NCBI GenBank assembly: GCA_029961685.1
Contig: JARWKL010000013.1
Coordinates: 26,194,922 to 26,258,921 of the forward strand
From: Aristolochia californica
Lineage: Eukaryota > Streptophyta > Magnoliopsida > Piperales > Aristolochiaceae
DNA: 64,000 bases
Direction of reading: 5' to 3'
The notes below the pieces were generated by a model. It had not been told where the DNA came from. It was given only the letters and a program-made list of their open reading frames with translations, and searched no databases. The position numbers and the translations under genes were made by a program. Below are positions 48,457 through 59,875 of the stretch, one piece after another (the stretch's first letter is position 1; each line of letters starts with the position of its first letter).

Positions 48457-49658
48457 ATTCTAAACACTTAGGCTTATTAAATCTCACCAGTTAAAGATAT
48501 TCTTAGCAACTATGACTCTTATGGATCTAATATTGAGGTATTTTTCTTATAATTGATAGGTACCCGGTCTCTTATCAATTTTTCTCATGGGTTGAGGAGA
48601 TAATCTGAAATCTAATGCTCATGTTGATCTCAAATTTTTGTCCAATACATTGGACTTCTCTTAGCATGTTTTGACCTTTGATTTTTATAAAGATATGCCA
48701 ATATGTTCTAAAATGCAAGGCCTGAGCTTGCTTCAAAGACGTTATTGGTCTCATTCCTAATCCCATGAGGTAAAAACTTAAAGAGGGGTGAAAAGATTTT
48801 GTTGAAGTGGTATGAGTGACATCTATTATTGTAATTAAGTGAGTGAGTGGCATGAGTTGTAATAATGATAGATTTTATGTTCATTTTGTTTTTACTCAAG
48901 TATTAGGGTTTCTATCTTAAAATTAAAGTATCAAGCTAAGAGAGAGGGCACAAAATTAGTGCTCTATTTTCCTCTCCTTCTCCCTCTCCTTTCTTGCATA
49001 ACGTGCCTAGCTTTCTCTCCTAAAGTCCCTTCTTTCCTTTCCTCCTTTTTCTCCTTCTTCTTTCCCTAAACCCTAGTTGTTCTAAACATGAAACCTTAGA
49101 ATTGAACATGGTATCAAAGTAGGGATTCTAGGGTTTCAAGTAAAGCTACTCCCAAAGTGATAAAAGTGTGCATATGAGGAGTTTTATCTTGCAATTGAAG
49201 TAAGCAAGATGCAGAATTTTTCAAATTCCGGCAAGATTCTAATTCAAATAAGTGGTCCTAATCCTAGAAACTCATTTTAATTCATCCAAACCCAAGTCCT
49301 AAATACTTCAATTTGTTTTAACTTCGATCTCCATGATTTGGTGAAAAACAAGCCTCTTCATAGTCATGTATGGCTGAACTCCGATTTCTTTTGTAAGTTA
49401 TTTTATTTCAATTTTTTTGCCATGAATTTTATGCTAGAAATTCAGGCAATTAATTCCATTTTTTTAAATTCTATTTTAAATCTCCTATTGTTCAATGCAA
49501 AGTTTTGTTTCCGAATCAATGAAACCTAAAGTAGGATTTGAAGTTAATTGTTGAAGGAAAAGTGTTTGTTTAAGTCAGCCTTCAATCCCACATTTAAGTG
49601 TGTTGTTTTTGTGGGTCAATCATTAATGTTTGAGTATTCATTCAATTTTTAAAATTCT

Positions 49659-50711
49659 GGAATTGATTCAGGGAGGGTTAGTCCACAAAGAACTTGAATT
49701 GAAGTGAAGAATTGAATTGAATTTAAATGAATTGATTCAACTTCAACTCATATTTGGGTGTTAGTGTAGACGAGTTCAAGTGCACTAGAAAATAGATTCC
49801 AGTGTTAGTGCCCCAAATAAAAAGTATGATATAAAGAAGAGAATGAGTAACCTTTTATAATATACTTAAATAGAATATATACTTAAACAGATAATTAACC
49901 AAAATAAACATGGTTACTACACTTATGAGTGATTTAAAGTGTAGTATTAGAATATATTAATATCCTAATTAATGAAAAACTATATTATATTACTTAATGA
50001 TTATAGTTTATTATAAATTAAAACAATTATTACATGTGACTAGAATAAATTATTTTAAATAAATAAATAAGTTAAAAATAACATAAGTGAATATAATAAA
50101 TAAATAAATTATTTTTTAATAACATAAGATATAATTTAACATTAAAACTCACTATTTTAATAAAAAAATACATAATAAATAAATAAATAAATATATTAAT
50201 TTATCAATAATATAATAAATATTTTACATATTAATAATTAATAATATATTAAAAAAATGAAAAACTAATGGTTTAATTAATTGGATAATTAAACCAATTA
50301 TGACGATGGTTCAATTTTTCCTAACTTAGGAAAAATTAAACATCGTCTTCCTTAGCGCGCGTTGTCTTCCTCAGCGGCGGGCCAGCAGGCAACGACGACG
50401 GCGGCGGGCAACGGCGACGGAGGCCAAGAGGGAGGAAGGCCGACGGGGGTGGGGGAAGAGGGAGGAGAAAAAAAACTTTATTAAAGGATCGCGAGGGGAG
50501 AGGGGAAGGAGCAACACTAGTCGCACACTTCAATCGGTTGATTCGCAAAATAGGTATGAATCAGCTTTCCTCGATTTTTGCCTGAGAGAATGAAGTGGTG
50601 TAATCTCACTTCAATGTAATTGATTGTACACTAATGTCATTATTTAATGAACTAAGTAATGCGGGGGGAATTCATTCCACTTCATTGTGGACTAACCCCC
50701 CCTCAATTTCG
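49659..50711. mobile_element. Possible non-autonomous DNA transposon with inverted ends
   Basis: The left end GGGAGGGTTAGTCCACAAAG (49671-49690) is mirrored on the right by CATTGTGGACTAACCCCCCC (50683-50702); the flanking GGAATTGA and TCAATTTC extend the inversion. The 1.05-kb interior is extremely AT-rich (AAATAAATA tracts at 50040-50260) apart from a GC-rich patch at 50350-50530. There is no transposase. A target-site duplication was not found by eye. It lies in the leader of the Copia element whose primer site is at 49109. Confidence 0.55.
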
Positions 50712-50934
50712 AATTTTGCATGTTTAGTTCATGTATAAAGTCATATTATTCATAGAGTTATTCTACATCTATTTCACCATACCTTGTGAATTTGTGTTGA
50801 TTCTAATTCTGAAATTGCTTATTTGCCTTGCTAATCTCTTGAGTTAATTATAACATAGAGTATTTTTAATTGATCTAGTAAGAAAAAAAATCTCAATTAA
50901 TTCTTCTTCTTTCTTAAGATATGCTGATTTCAGC

Positions 50935-51135
50935 AAGCATGATCCCTTGACAATCACTACAATTCCTCTCAAGGGTTTGAGTAACTACTTGTCATGGTCT
51001 CAATCTGCCAAACAATTTTTGATTACCAGAGACCTTGTTAGATATATAAAGCGGCCACTTATGCATCTTGTTGAACTTTCCTATAACAAGTGATTGAGGG
51101 AAGATACCTTAGTTATTAATTGACTAATTAATAGA
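50935..51135 (+). pseudogene. Copia gag, N-terminal part, cut by a family A insertion
   Basis: Near 50955-51125 the frame reads ITTIPLKGLSNYLSWSQSAK, then FLITRDLVRYIKRP, with a stop inside. It is collinear with the gag at 12370 in the window and continues, after the inserted element, at 53607 with MEEQVANNVVHLETTKE. Confidence 0.8.
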
Positions 51136-53606
51136 TGTTGAATTTCTAGAAAAGAGAAATACTTCACTTACTTGTTGTAATTTGAGTATAATGACCTCTA
51201 TTTATAATAGAGGAAACAAGTAGAGTCCAATTACAATTAAACTACCCTTATCCTAGTTATACCCAAAGTTAAACACTAAAAGTTAAGTCCCACAACAATT
51301 AAACAACTGAATATAAATATAAGACTAACATAACTAAAACACCATTAATTGAGACTCTTTTGTGAGATTCTTATAAGACTCCACCATATTAATTCTAGTT
51401 TTGCGAGACTTATTATGTGAGAGTCATGTAAGACTCTTCCAATTCTGCTCTTCAACACTCCCCCTCAAGTAGGAGTTTAATAACTTCAGCTTGCAATAAA
51501 AAGGATTATTGGTTTTCAATCTTCATTGGTTAAAACTTTTTTACATATGTTAAACCTTCATCTTTGTTCTCCCCCTTTCTTGAATATTTGGTCACATAAA
51601 AATTACCACAACATATGAAACAAAATGCATCTTTTTTATACTTCTTCTTCTACTTCTTCCTTGCAAGTTGGGGATAAAAGTGACATAGTGACTTAATTTG
51701 GACAAAACACAATGTGGGAGAAAAAACTTACTCCTAGTGATACAACAAAGCTCCATACACTAGTCAAAACGGTCATAGTTTGAAAGACACTCCACTCAAC
51801 CTTAAAAGCGGAAAAGTAGCCCAACTTTAGAGTTTAACAAAGAGACTACTTATTTTTTTTAAGGGTAGCTCAAACACAAATCACCTCTTGGGTGAAGAAT
51901 AAAAGATTTGACTCAAGCTAGATGTTGGGCACAATCTTATACTTTTTAGGTAATGGGTCTAGGCATTGCTCTGATGTGATGAAAACACAAGAAGATACAC
52001 TGAAGAAATACTAGAGGAAAACCACTTTAACCGGAAGGAGGTAATTATACAACACTCATACTTCCAAATGAATCTAGAGTATGATATATATATATATATA
52101 TATATTGAAAAACTAGGGGAGACTATAACGGTAGAACTTAATAAACTTAACCAAGTATAACTTGTTTTTTGAGTGACCATAAATTTTGAAGTTGACAATA
52201 CATAAGCTAAGTAACAAAAATGTAAAACTTGAAAACAACACCGAAGTAGGAAATTTTTGCATACCTTGAACGAGCATATCATGGAATGATTAATTCTGAA
52301 AAAAAAAACTCTCTAATTAGAAGAGAAATTTGGAAAAAAAAAACAAAGATTCTAGGAGAAAATAAAACTCAATTCACGCCAATGCATGGAGAGATAATAA
52401 GAGAGAAAATTGAAAAAAATGAGATATTATTGGCAAAACTGACCTTTAGTAATTTTGATATCAATATCTTGCACAATATATATCAGAATCACAAACCATT
52501 TATTTCTTTAAAAACTAGATTCAAAGAGCTTTAATTTGATACTTAATTTTACATAAAAAGATTTTTTCTTGGATTTGTTTTGACCTTTTTTTTTTTTTAG
52601 TTTGACAGTTGTCGAATCCAATGCAAATATCTCCTTACATATCAATCAAATTGACATGAATTTTTCTCCTTTTGAAACTAGAATTTGATACCTTTCATTA
52701 AAGTATAATATTTATTCATAAAATATACTTCCTTTGAGGGAAAGAATTTGATAGATTTGGTGTAATCTAGCCCAACCGAGTGCTCTTTCTTCTTTGGCTT
52801 GCATGACTATTGACTTTTCCGATATTGATATCTCCCTTTAGAAAACTCAGATTGAGAATTGGTTTGATAGGTATGAAAATAAACTTACAAATCTATCTTT
52901 TAACATATAACTATCCATATAAAATCTCATTAGTGATGGAATAAAATGCCTTGAAAGTTAAAGCTTTATGATGTTGCTCGAACCTGTCTTACAATCTGAC
53001 CTTTGCTGTTACAAATATAAATTTATCTTTGTAAAAAAAATAAGAGTGCCAAAATTCATTTTGTGTTGGAAGTTAGACTTGAAGATATTTTTATCAATAA
53101 GTAATTTGAAATATGAAAAGTTCAGTATGGAGGTGTGAACAACAATAAATCAACGGGTATTGGGATAGGAAAGAAAGAAAAAAATATAACATGAATCTAA
53201 ACTACTAAAGATGATAGATCACAAAAGGCTCACATTATCTATGTGGATAGACCAAGCAAACTCATATAACCAGCTTTGATACCATGTTGAATTTTTGAAA
53301 AAGTGAAATACTTCACTAACTTATTGTAATTTGAGTATAATTAACCTCTATTTATAATAGAAAAAATAAGTAAAATCCAATTACAATTCAACTACCCTTA
53401 TCCCAGTTACACCCAAAGTTAAACACTAAAAATTAAGTCTGATAATAATTGAACAACTGAACATAAATATAACTAAAACACCATTAACAGAAACTCTTCT
53501 ATGAGACCTCCTCCTATGAGACTCCTATAAGACTTTATCATATTATTTCTATGAGACTTCTTACCGTGAGAGTTATGTAAAACTCTTCCATATCTTTTCT
53601 TCAACA
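51136..53606 (-). mobile_element. Complete non-autonomous LTR retrotransposon, family A
   Basis: Both LTRs are 322 bp (51136-51457 and 53285-53606), starting TGTTGAATTT and ending CTTCAACA. CTCCCCCTCAAG (51458-51469) is the complement of the polypurine tract and GCTTTGATACCA (53273-53284) the complement of the tRNA-Met primer site, so it reads on the minus strand. Flanks ATAGA (51131-51135) and ATAGC (53607-53611) are a TSD with one mismatch; removing the element restores the collinearity of a Copia gag. The 1.8-kb interior has no gag or pol, a (TA)n microsatellite at 52084-52105, and the family-shared AACTCAGATTGAGAATTGG at 52845-52863. Confidence 0.92.
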
Positions 53607-54180
53607 ATAGCATGGAAGAACAAGTTGCAAATAATGTTGTTCACTTGGAAACAACTAAGGAGATTTGAGACACATATCTTGAATTATATTGTACTCCTCA
53701 CAGTCTTCAAAAGATTTATGATATAATTTAGGAGTTGTGCATGACAACATTCATGAATACTTTTCCAGATTCAAATGTCTATTATAAGAATAGAAGGTTG
53801 CTCAACCTTACTCAACAAATATTGGAACTCAAGAAAAGCAAAGAGAAGATATGGGCTCAGCCATATTCCTTGCAAATCTACAACCTTTCTTGGATGTTGT
53901 AAAATCATAAGTGTTTAGTTCTACAACCAAATCTACAACCTTTCAGATTCTAGTTAAACAAGAACAAGTAAAAAATTCAGCAATGTTCTCCCAAGGAAAG
54001 GGGAGCAACAACTATGGAAGAGGAAGAGGAAGAGGAAGAGAAAGAGGTGAAAATTGTTTTGGTAGAGGGAGAGGAAGAATTGTGGGTGAACCCACTTCCA
54101 ATTCCTCAAGCTTAACTCAAAACAGAAAGTGCACTTTCTGTGGTTTATGGTTTAGTGTACTTTCCATTATTCCTATGTTA
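53607..54180 (+). pseudogene. Copia gag, C-terminal part
   Basis: Continues the gag interrupted at 51135: MEEQVANNVVHLETTKE near 53613, LQKIYDI near 53705, then after a shift an Arg/Gly-rich tract (YGRGRGRGRERG near 54013) and the first half of a zinc knuckle (CTFCG near 54130). Similarity ends near 54180 and no protease follows. Confidence 0.8.
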
Positions 54181-55550
54181 AACTCTATTAAGTCATCCAG
54201 TTAGGGGTAAGACTCTCCAATCGAGCTTCAGGTCACCCAAGCTTTGTGCTTGACTAATTTTTACAAAAACTAGGTCAGGTTTTAAATATATTTGAAATGA
54301 CTCTACCAAGTCCTAAGTCGACTCAAAAAGTTTCCCAACTATGCTTTAAAGTAAATTATTGTGAACATCAATCGTGTGGTGTTTTGTGAGTTCAACCTAC
54401 TTACAAGTCTTACTTTGAATATTTAAAACTTTGAAGTAATTATTCAATTATATATTCTAATTATATGTTTAAAAAAACCATTTTTTAACATAATTGGGGG
54501 ATCAACCTAATTATACCATTGTTCTAAGTTGTAATGATATTTTTGTGATCTATAATACAAAAACTGTGTGCTAAAGATTAAAGAGTGTTTCCAAAATCAT
54601 GGTAGGCAATGCATTATGTGTTTCCAAAATGCCCAACAATTACTTTTACTTGAGACATTGCAAAGCAAGTCCACATAACAAAACTTAATACAAGTATACT
54701 CTTATGTATTACCTATAATTATTATATAGTTTAATATTAGATAACGTTAATATTCTAAAATATAACTCGATTACTAACCTAGTGAAGTGCCATGGTTTGG
54801 TCCAACTATGTTTAACTAGGGTTAACCTGTTCTTGAACTAGTATGACATCATAATGAGACTATACTTTAAATTTAAAAACAGATATCAGAGAAACAAAGG
54901 AGGGAAGAACCATTGCTCTTCATTTTGTCGGATCTGATTCTTTGCATTAAGTTGGGGGATTTGGTACCAAAGGCAATGTGTATCTTCTATTCATATTTTT
55001 TTTATTTACCTATTTATTGAACGATAAAACAAGTGATCAGTAAAAAAATAATTTAAAATCTTAAAAAATCATAAAAATATAAAATTTAATCATTTAATCA
55101 TTTATTTTCCATTGAATAAATAGTAAACATATAATTAGATAAAATTATATGAATACTTTATTAGGTAAAAAATTTCATGTTATTTTTATTTATTTAATAA
55201 TAATAAATAATAAATAAATTAAAGAGTAAAATTGGCACCCCATGCTATTATCCCTCATCTCTTGTACAGCGTTGACACGTTCGAAGCAGTCAACAAAACG
55301 GTGGGGCCATAAGATCTATAATTGTCATTAAGATTACGGCACGTGGCATGCCTAACTGCTGTACGATGTCTGGTCCTCTTTCTCCTGCCGCCGTTTAATT
55401 AAATGCAGGAAAAATAGTTCCTGTTGTTTTTCATTGATGAGTATAATCGTCATTCCGTCACATGAACCCAAACTAAACGCCAAGAAAACGGATTCCTCGA
55501 GTGCCTCAGTTCCACTCGTGAGCCAGAGCTCTTACCAGTCCGCTGCAGCG
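54181..55550. other. AT-rich spacer and upstream region of the acyltransferase gene
   Basis: 54181-55250 is AT-rich with no recognised element. From about 55250 the base composition rises toward the acyltransferase exon, consistent with promoter and 5' leader. An in-frame ATG at 55434 would add 39 residues to the acyltransferase, but the family start is at 55551. Confidence 0.45.
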
Positions 55551-55852
55551 ATGGAGCTCGAGATGGAGTCAATGGCGTCAGCGATCGGAGTCTCCGTTCC
55601 GGTCCTCCGTTTTCTCCTTTGCTTCGTTGCAACAATTCCGGTGAGCTTCGTCTGGAGGCTTGTTCCTGGCACGTTGCCGAAACATTTATACTCGGCGATC
55701 TCTGGTGCCATTCTGTCTTACCTTTCTTTTGGCTTCTCCTCGAATTTACATTTCCTCGTTCCGATGACGCTGGGTTACGCCTCGATGCTGCTTTATCGCC
55801 GGCGATGTGGAATTATCACATTCTTCCTGGGTTTTGCCTATCTCATCGGGTG
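55551..55852 (+). CDS. LPLAT1: MBOAT lysophospholipid acyltransferase, first coding exon
   Basis: Seen: ATG at 55551, 302 coding bases, donor TG/GTGAGT after 55852. It encodes MELEMESMASAIGVSVPVLR, then hydrophobic segments around FLLCFVATIPVSF, LSYLSFGFSSNLHFLVPMTL and CGIITFFLGFAYLIG, which are the first membrane spans. Known: this N terminus is characteristic of plant LPLAT1/LPLAT2 (LPCAT), ER membrane MBOAT enzymes that reacylate lysophosphatidylcholine and related lipids in the Lands cycle, feeding acyl editing for oil and membrane lipids. The catalytic His and the rest of the protein must lie beyond the window. Intron 1 exceeds 8.1 kb and is filled with LINEs in antisense orientation. 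Truncation here is by the window edge; LPLAT1 versus LPLAT2 is not resolved. Confidence 0.9.
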
Positions 55853-56619
55853 GTGAGTTGAATTGGGTTATCTTCGCGTTATGAATTCATTCGCTTTTCA
55901 TTATTTCTTCCTTTAGTCAGATATTCTCTACTTTTTTGGAAAATTTAATACTTTCATGGATCATTTGGTTTGTCTGAGTCTTTTTAAGAGTGCCACTTTT
56001 TCCTACTTCTTGTTCGCGGGTTACGTTTGAAATTTGATGATTGTAATCCTAGAGCTAGCTTGCGCTGATGAACGAAAAAAAAAGATTGAGAACGTCATTA
56101 GTTAGACGCCATAGAAAATTGCGCCATGGTAGGTGGTGAACTTGTAGCCGTGTTAGTAGAATTGCATTTGTGTTTAAGATTTGATCTCTCAAAATGTTTA
56201 GCTCCATTACCATGTTTTGTTTGTGAGTATGAAGAGCTACTTTTTTTAGGTGATTTTGCTTATGGATATGTTTAAAATTTAAAATTTGAAATCTGAGAGC
56301 TGGCTTGTGCTCACAAACGACAAAAAATACTAAGGACGTTATTAGTTAGATTTCATTAAAAAGATCCCATGACGGAAGGAACTGAACTTTTAGCTGTGGC
56401 AATAAATTGGATTTGGTGATACGTTAGTTCTCTCAAAATATAAGTCCTACTAATAAAATCATTGAGTAACTGCCACTTTCTTTATGGTTATTAGGAATTT
56501 ATTTGAAATGATGCGATGCTAGCTGGGTGTGTGTTCTAGAGGTAACTTCATGATGTTTTCATGTTTGGTTCCTTTCTTCCTTCTTCTGGTATAACTTTTT
56601 ATTTTTTGAAAATAGTGAA
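55853..56619 (+). other. Start of acyltransferase intron 1
   Basis: Unique-looking intron sequence before the first LINE. It includes a diverged tandem duplication of about 240 bp: the segment near 56041-56198 (TAGAGCTAGCTTGCGCTGATG) resembles that near 56283-56445 (GAGAGCTGGCTTGTGCTCAC). Confidence 0.6.
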
Positions 56620-59600
56620 GTTTTTTTTTGAAAACGATGAACTTTATTAAGCAAAGGAGACAAATAAACAAACTAAAAAGTGAAGATAGTTAGAGGTTTC
56701 TTTTCTTCTTCTTTTTTTTTTAATTTTTTTATTTTTTTATTTTTTGAGAAAAAAACGCATTTCTACAGGAACACTAAATAGTGGGCCCCCTTACGACGAG
56801 GGCTTGTAAGGTAATCCCTTACCTAGCTAGGGAATCAGTAACGCTATTTGCTGATCTAGGGACATGAGTCCAATTACAAAAAATGCTGCTAGATAAATCC
56901 TGAATTCATGAAAAATCTGCCAACCCAAGGAAGTCCCTGGTACCCATACACCAAATAAGGACAGACTTGGAGTGGCCTTCTACATGATGTCTTCCATGGA
57001 ATTGATTTTTAAATATGCAAAGGCCATGCCAAAGAGTTTGAATCTCAGTGGTTGTGGATTTCATTATACCTAGAGGCCCAATATAGGAGGCGAGAACACT
57101 ACCATCAGATCTTCTATAAACATCCCCAAAACCCAAAGGACTAGGATTTCCAAGTGAAGAACTGTCAAGATTTAGTTTGATATCAACATGTGTTGGAGGT
57201 TACCACTCAATCATTGCTTGATGCTGCCTATGTAAGCATTGCAATCTAATCCAGTAGTATCTGATAATGCCTCCATAATGTCAGCAAATATATCAAGACA
57301 TGAAAGCCATGAGGCAACACTGGCCATGATCTTATCATTCATCACCAACCACGTGGAGGAAAGGCGATGGAAACATCAATTGTTCCTCACCCCCCAAATG
57401 TCTAAGTTACATAAGCCAGAGTATACTAGAGCATAGTTGAACCCAAAAGAGGAAAGGAGCTGTGGTAACAAAATGGCATAAAATACTGAAGGTTTAAGGC
57501 ATGCAATAAGCAAGGCTGAAGAGATTGAAAAAATGGTTCCAAATGCAGATATGAATATCTGCAAAAGAGTAGCAAGTGGTTAATGGTCTCTTCAGCTTGA
57601 TCACACAACAAACACAAGTGCTAGACAGATCAGATCCAAGCTTGATTAGGTTATCTCTAGTCAAAAAATTTCCATGGAGCATTCTAAATGAAAATTTTGA
57701 CCTTCGGAGGGCTCGAAAGGACCAAGTAGTGGCTGAAATTTGAATTCTCAGCTGATTCCTTGTAGTCAAAGTTCATAACAAGAGGCTGCAGAGAAGACAC
57801 TATTGATAGAGGGACACCAAATGAGTTTGTTTAGTTGATCAGGTTTGAAGTACATCTGGTCCAACTCACTGTCACGATTACTAATGTCAATAGCCTTGAT
57901 TGGGTTTTCATCTAAAATGAGATTGCCGATTAACTTTCTCAAAGGCACCAATTACAGCAATTGTGGTAAAAGTACATTCTGTTCCCTTGCTAAGCTGAAT
58001 AGCCGGGGGTATGTAGACTCTAAAGGTGCATCATTAACCGAAATATGCAACCAGAGCCTGATACTATTGCCATTACCAACAGAAATACAAATATGTGGGG
58101 TGAATTGAGAGAAATTCTGATATATGTGTCTCCAAACTGAAGAAAGACAACTTGTTGTTCCACCACCCCACCACCAAGTAGAGTTTACTTCACCCATTTT
58201 CTTAGTGGTGAAAGGGGCCCAAGGGAGGGAGGAATGGGAATTGATTCACCTGCACCATTTGGTCAAAATAGCATTGTTGGATTCCAATCTGCCTATTTCC
58301 ATGACCCACATTTTTTGGTTTACATACATCAGCCCATTTTACTAAATGATGTTTAAACCCATTAGAAGACCCTTTCCCAAGAAAATATCTCATCAATTTC
58401 TAAATTAGATTTGCTGTGCTGACCCAAAAATGGAGTGATAGATAAACCGAGATAGCAACAAAACAGGACTGGATGAGAACAAGTCTGCCTGCTTTGAGAG
58501 GTGTTTTCCTCTCCAAGTAGAAAGACAAGGGTGAAGCTTTTCAAGTGGGCATTCCATAAAGACTTGTCTAATCTGCCCATGTACTGAGGCAGCTTGAGAT
58601 ATGCGCCAGGGAGGGATCTAGCAGCATAACCCAACCTTGTCGACATGGAGTCCAGATCAGCCTATGTGACATTGAATCCATATAAAACAGTCTTGTTCTA
58701 GTTGATTTTCTGCCATGAGATCGACTGAAATATGTTTAATAATGCTTTAATGAGGAGAGTTCTTCAGTAGTGCCTTCACCAAAGATGACAGTATCATCAG
58801 TGCATTGAACAATCAGATTATCCAAGTTTTCATCACTGAAAAGTAGTTTAATCCAGTCCATATCTCCAACTAATTTGAAAATGCTAGTGAGTCCTTCAGC
58901 AATAATGTTAAACAAAAGAGGGGAGCTGATCCCCTTGGCAAGACCTCCAGTGCCCTTAAATATCTGCAAGCAGCCCCATTGGTGAGAACCGAGTACATAG
59001 CTGAGGAAATACAACTCTGAGTCCACCCTCTCCATTTGACACCAAAACCCATATCAAGAAGTAAAGAGTCCTCCACAACATCCTTCTTAAAGTCAAGCTT
59101 CAATATGATTTTTGGTCTATTACCTCGCTTGAAATAGTCAATGACTTCATGAACCACCACCACCGAATCTAAAATAAACCTCCCTTTCATAAAGGAGCTT
59201 TGCTCTTTACTAATAATGTGAGGTAAAACCTTGTTGAGTCTGTTTGCCAGAATTCTAGAAATAATCCTGTAATCACCTGAAATAAGGCTTATAGGCCTGA
59301 AATCTTACACCTTTTCCACTCTTCCTTCTTCAGCAGCAAAGCAACAAAGGATGCATCAAGATTTCAATAAGTAATCCCATTTACATGAAATCCTCCATCA
59401 TACTTTTGACATCAACAGAAATGATACACCAAGCATATCTAAAAAATTCACCATTGAATCCATCTGGACTTGGTGCTTTATCCAACGACGTTTGAGATTT
59501 CAACAGCTTCAAGCTCCTTCATGGTAAATGGCTATTCCAGCCCTATGTGTTGAGCCTCGGTTAGGCGCTTTAAAGGTAAGTGAGAGGGAGCAGATCTATT

Positions 59601-59850
59601 GGCCTATTCTTCCATAAGCTTGAATAAAAGCTCAGAATTTATTAGTAGTACTTGATATATCAGAAGTCAGCTCCCCTCCAATTTAAACAGAGTTGATTCT
59701 GTTAGAGCCATGGCAGGTAGAAGCAATGAAATGGAAGAAGTGAGAGTTTTGCATTCCCCTCCTCCAACCAATAGTATCAGGCCCTTTTCTTCCATTTAAT
59801 TCTTTCACAATTAATCAAATTCTGTTATCTAGATGATACACCATTTTTTT
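56620..59850 (-). mobile_element. LINE (L1-type) remnant a
   Basis: The minus-strand element has its 3' poly(A) at the left (T-rich 56706-56745; a further T-run with LINE-tail character at 56620). Reading right to left: RT start motif APSPDGFNGEFF near 59460, RT core (QWGCLQIFKGTGGLAKGISS region, then a degenerate CTDDT where YADD is usual, near 58800), zf-RVT segment (MCLLCDQAEETINHLLLFC near 57600), and RNase H (near 56906-57180, SSLGNPSPLGFGDVYRR). Many stops and frameshifts; the endonuclease is not seen. It lies in the intron of the acyltransferase gene. Confidence 0.85.
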
Positions 59851-59875
59851 TTCAGCAAATCCAGATGAGTATAGT

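Larger units (their letters stand above)
48800..54180 (+). mobile_element. Copia element 5' end, twice interrupted
   Basis: A putative 5' LTR at 48800-49108 (starts TGTTGAAGTGG, ends AATTGAACA) is followed at 49109 by TGGTATCAAAGTAGGG, a tRNA-Met primer site. The leader is interrupted by an inverted-repeat element (about 49659-50711); gag starts near 50935, is interrupted at 51136-53606 by a full family A element, and resumes to about 54160. Integrase, reverse transcriptase and 3' LTR are absent, so the element is truncated on the right. No second LTR is available to confirm the LTR limits. Confidence 0.65.
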
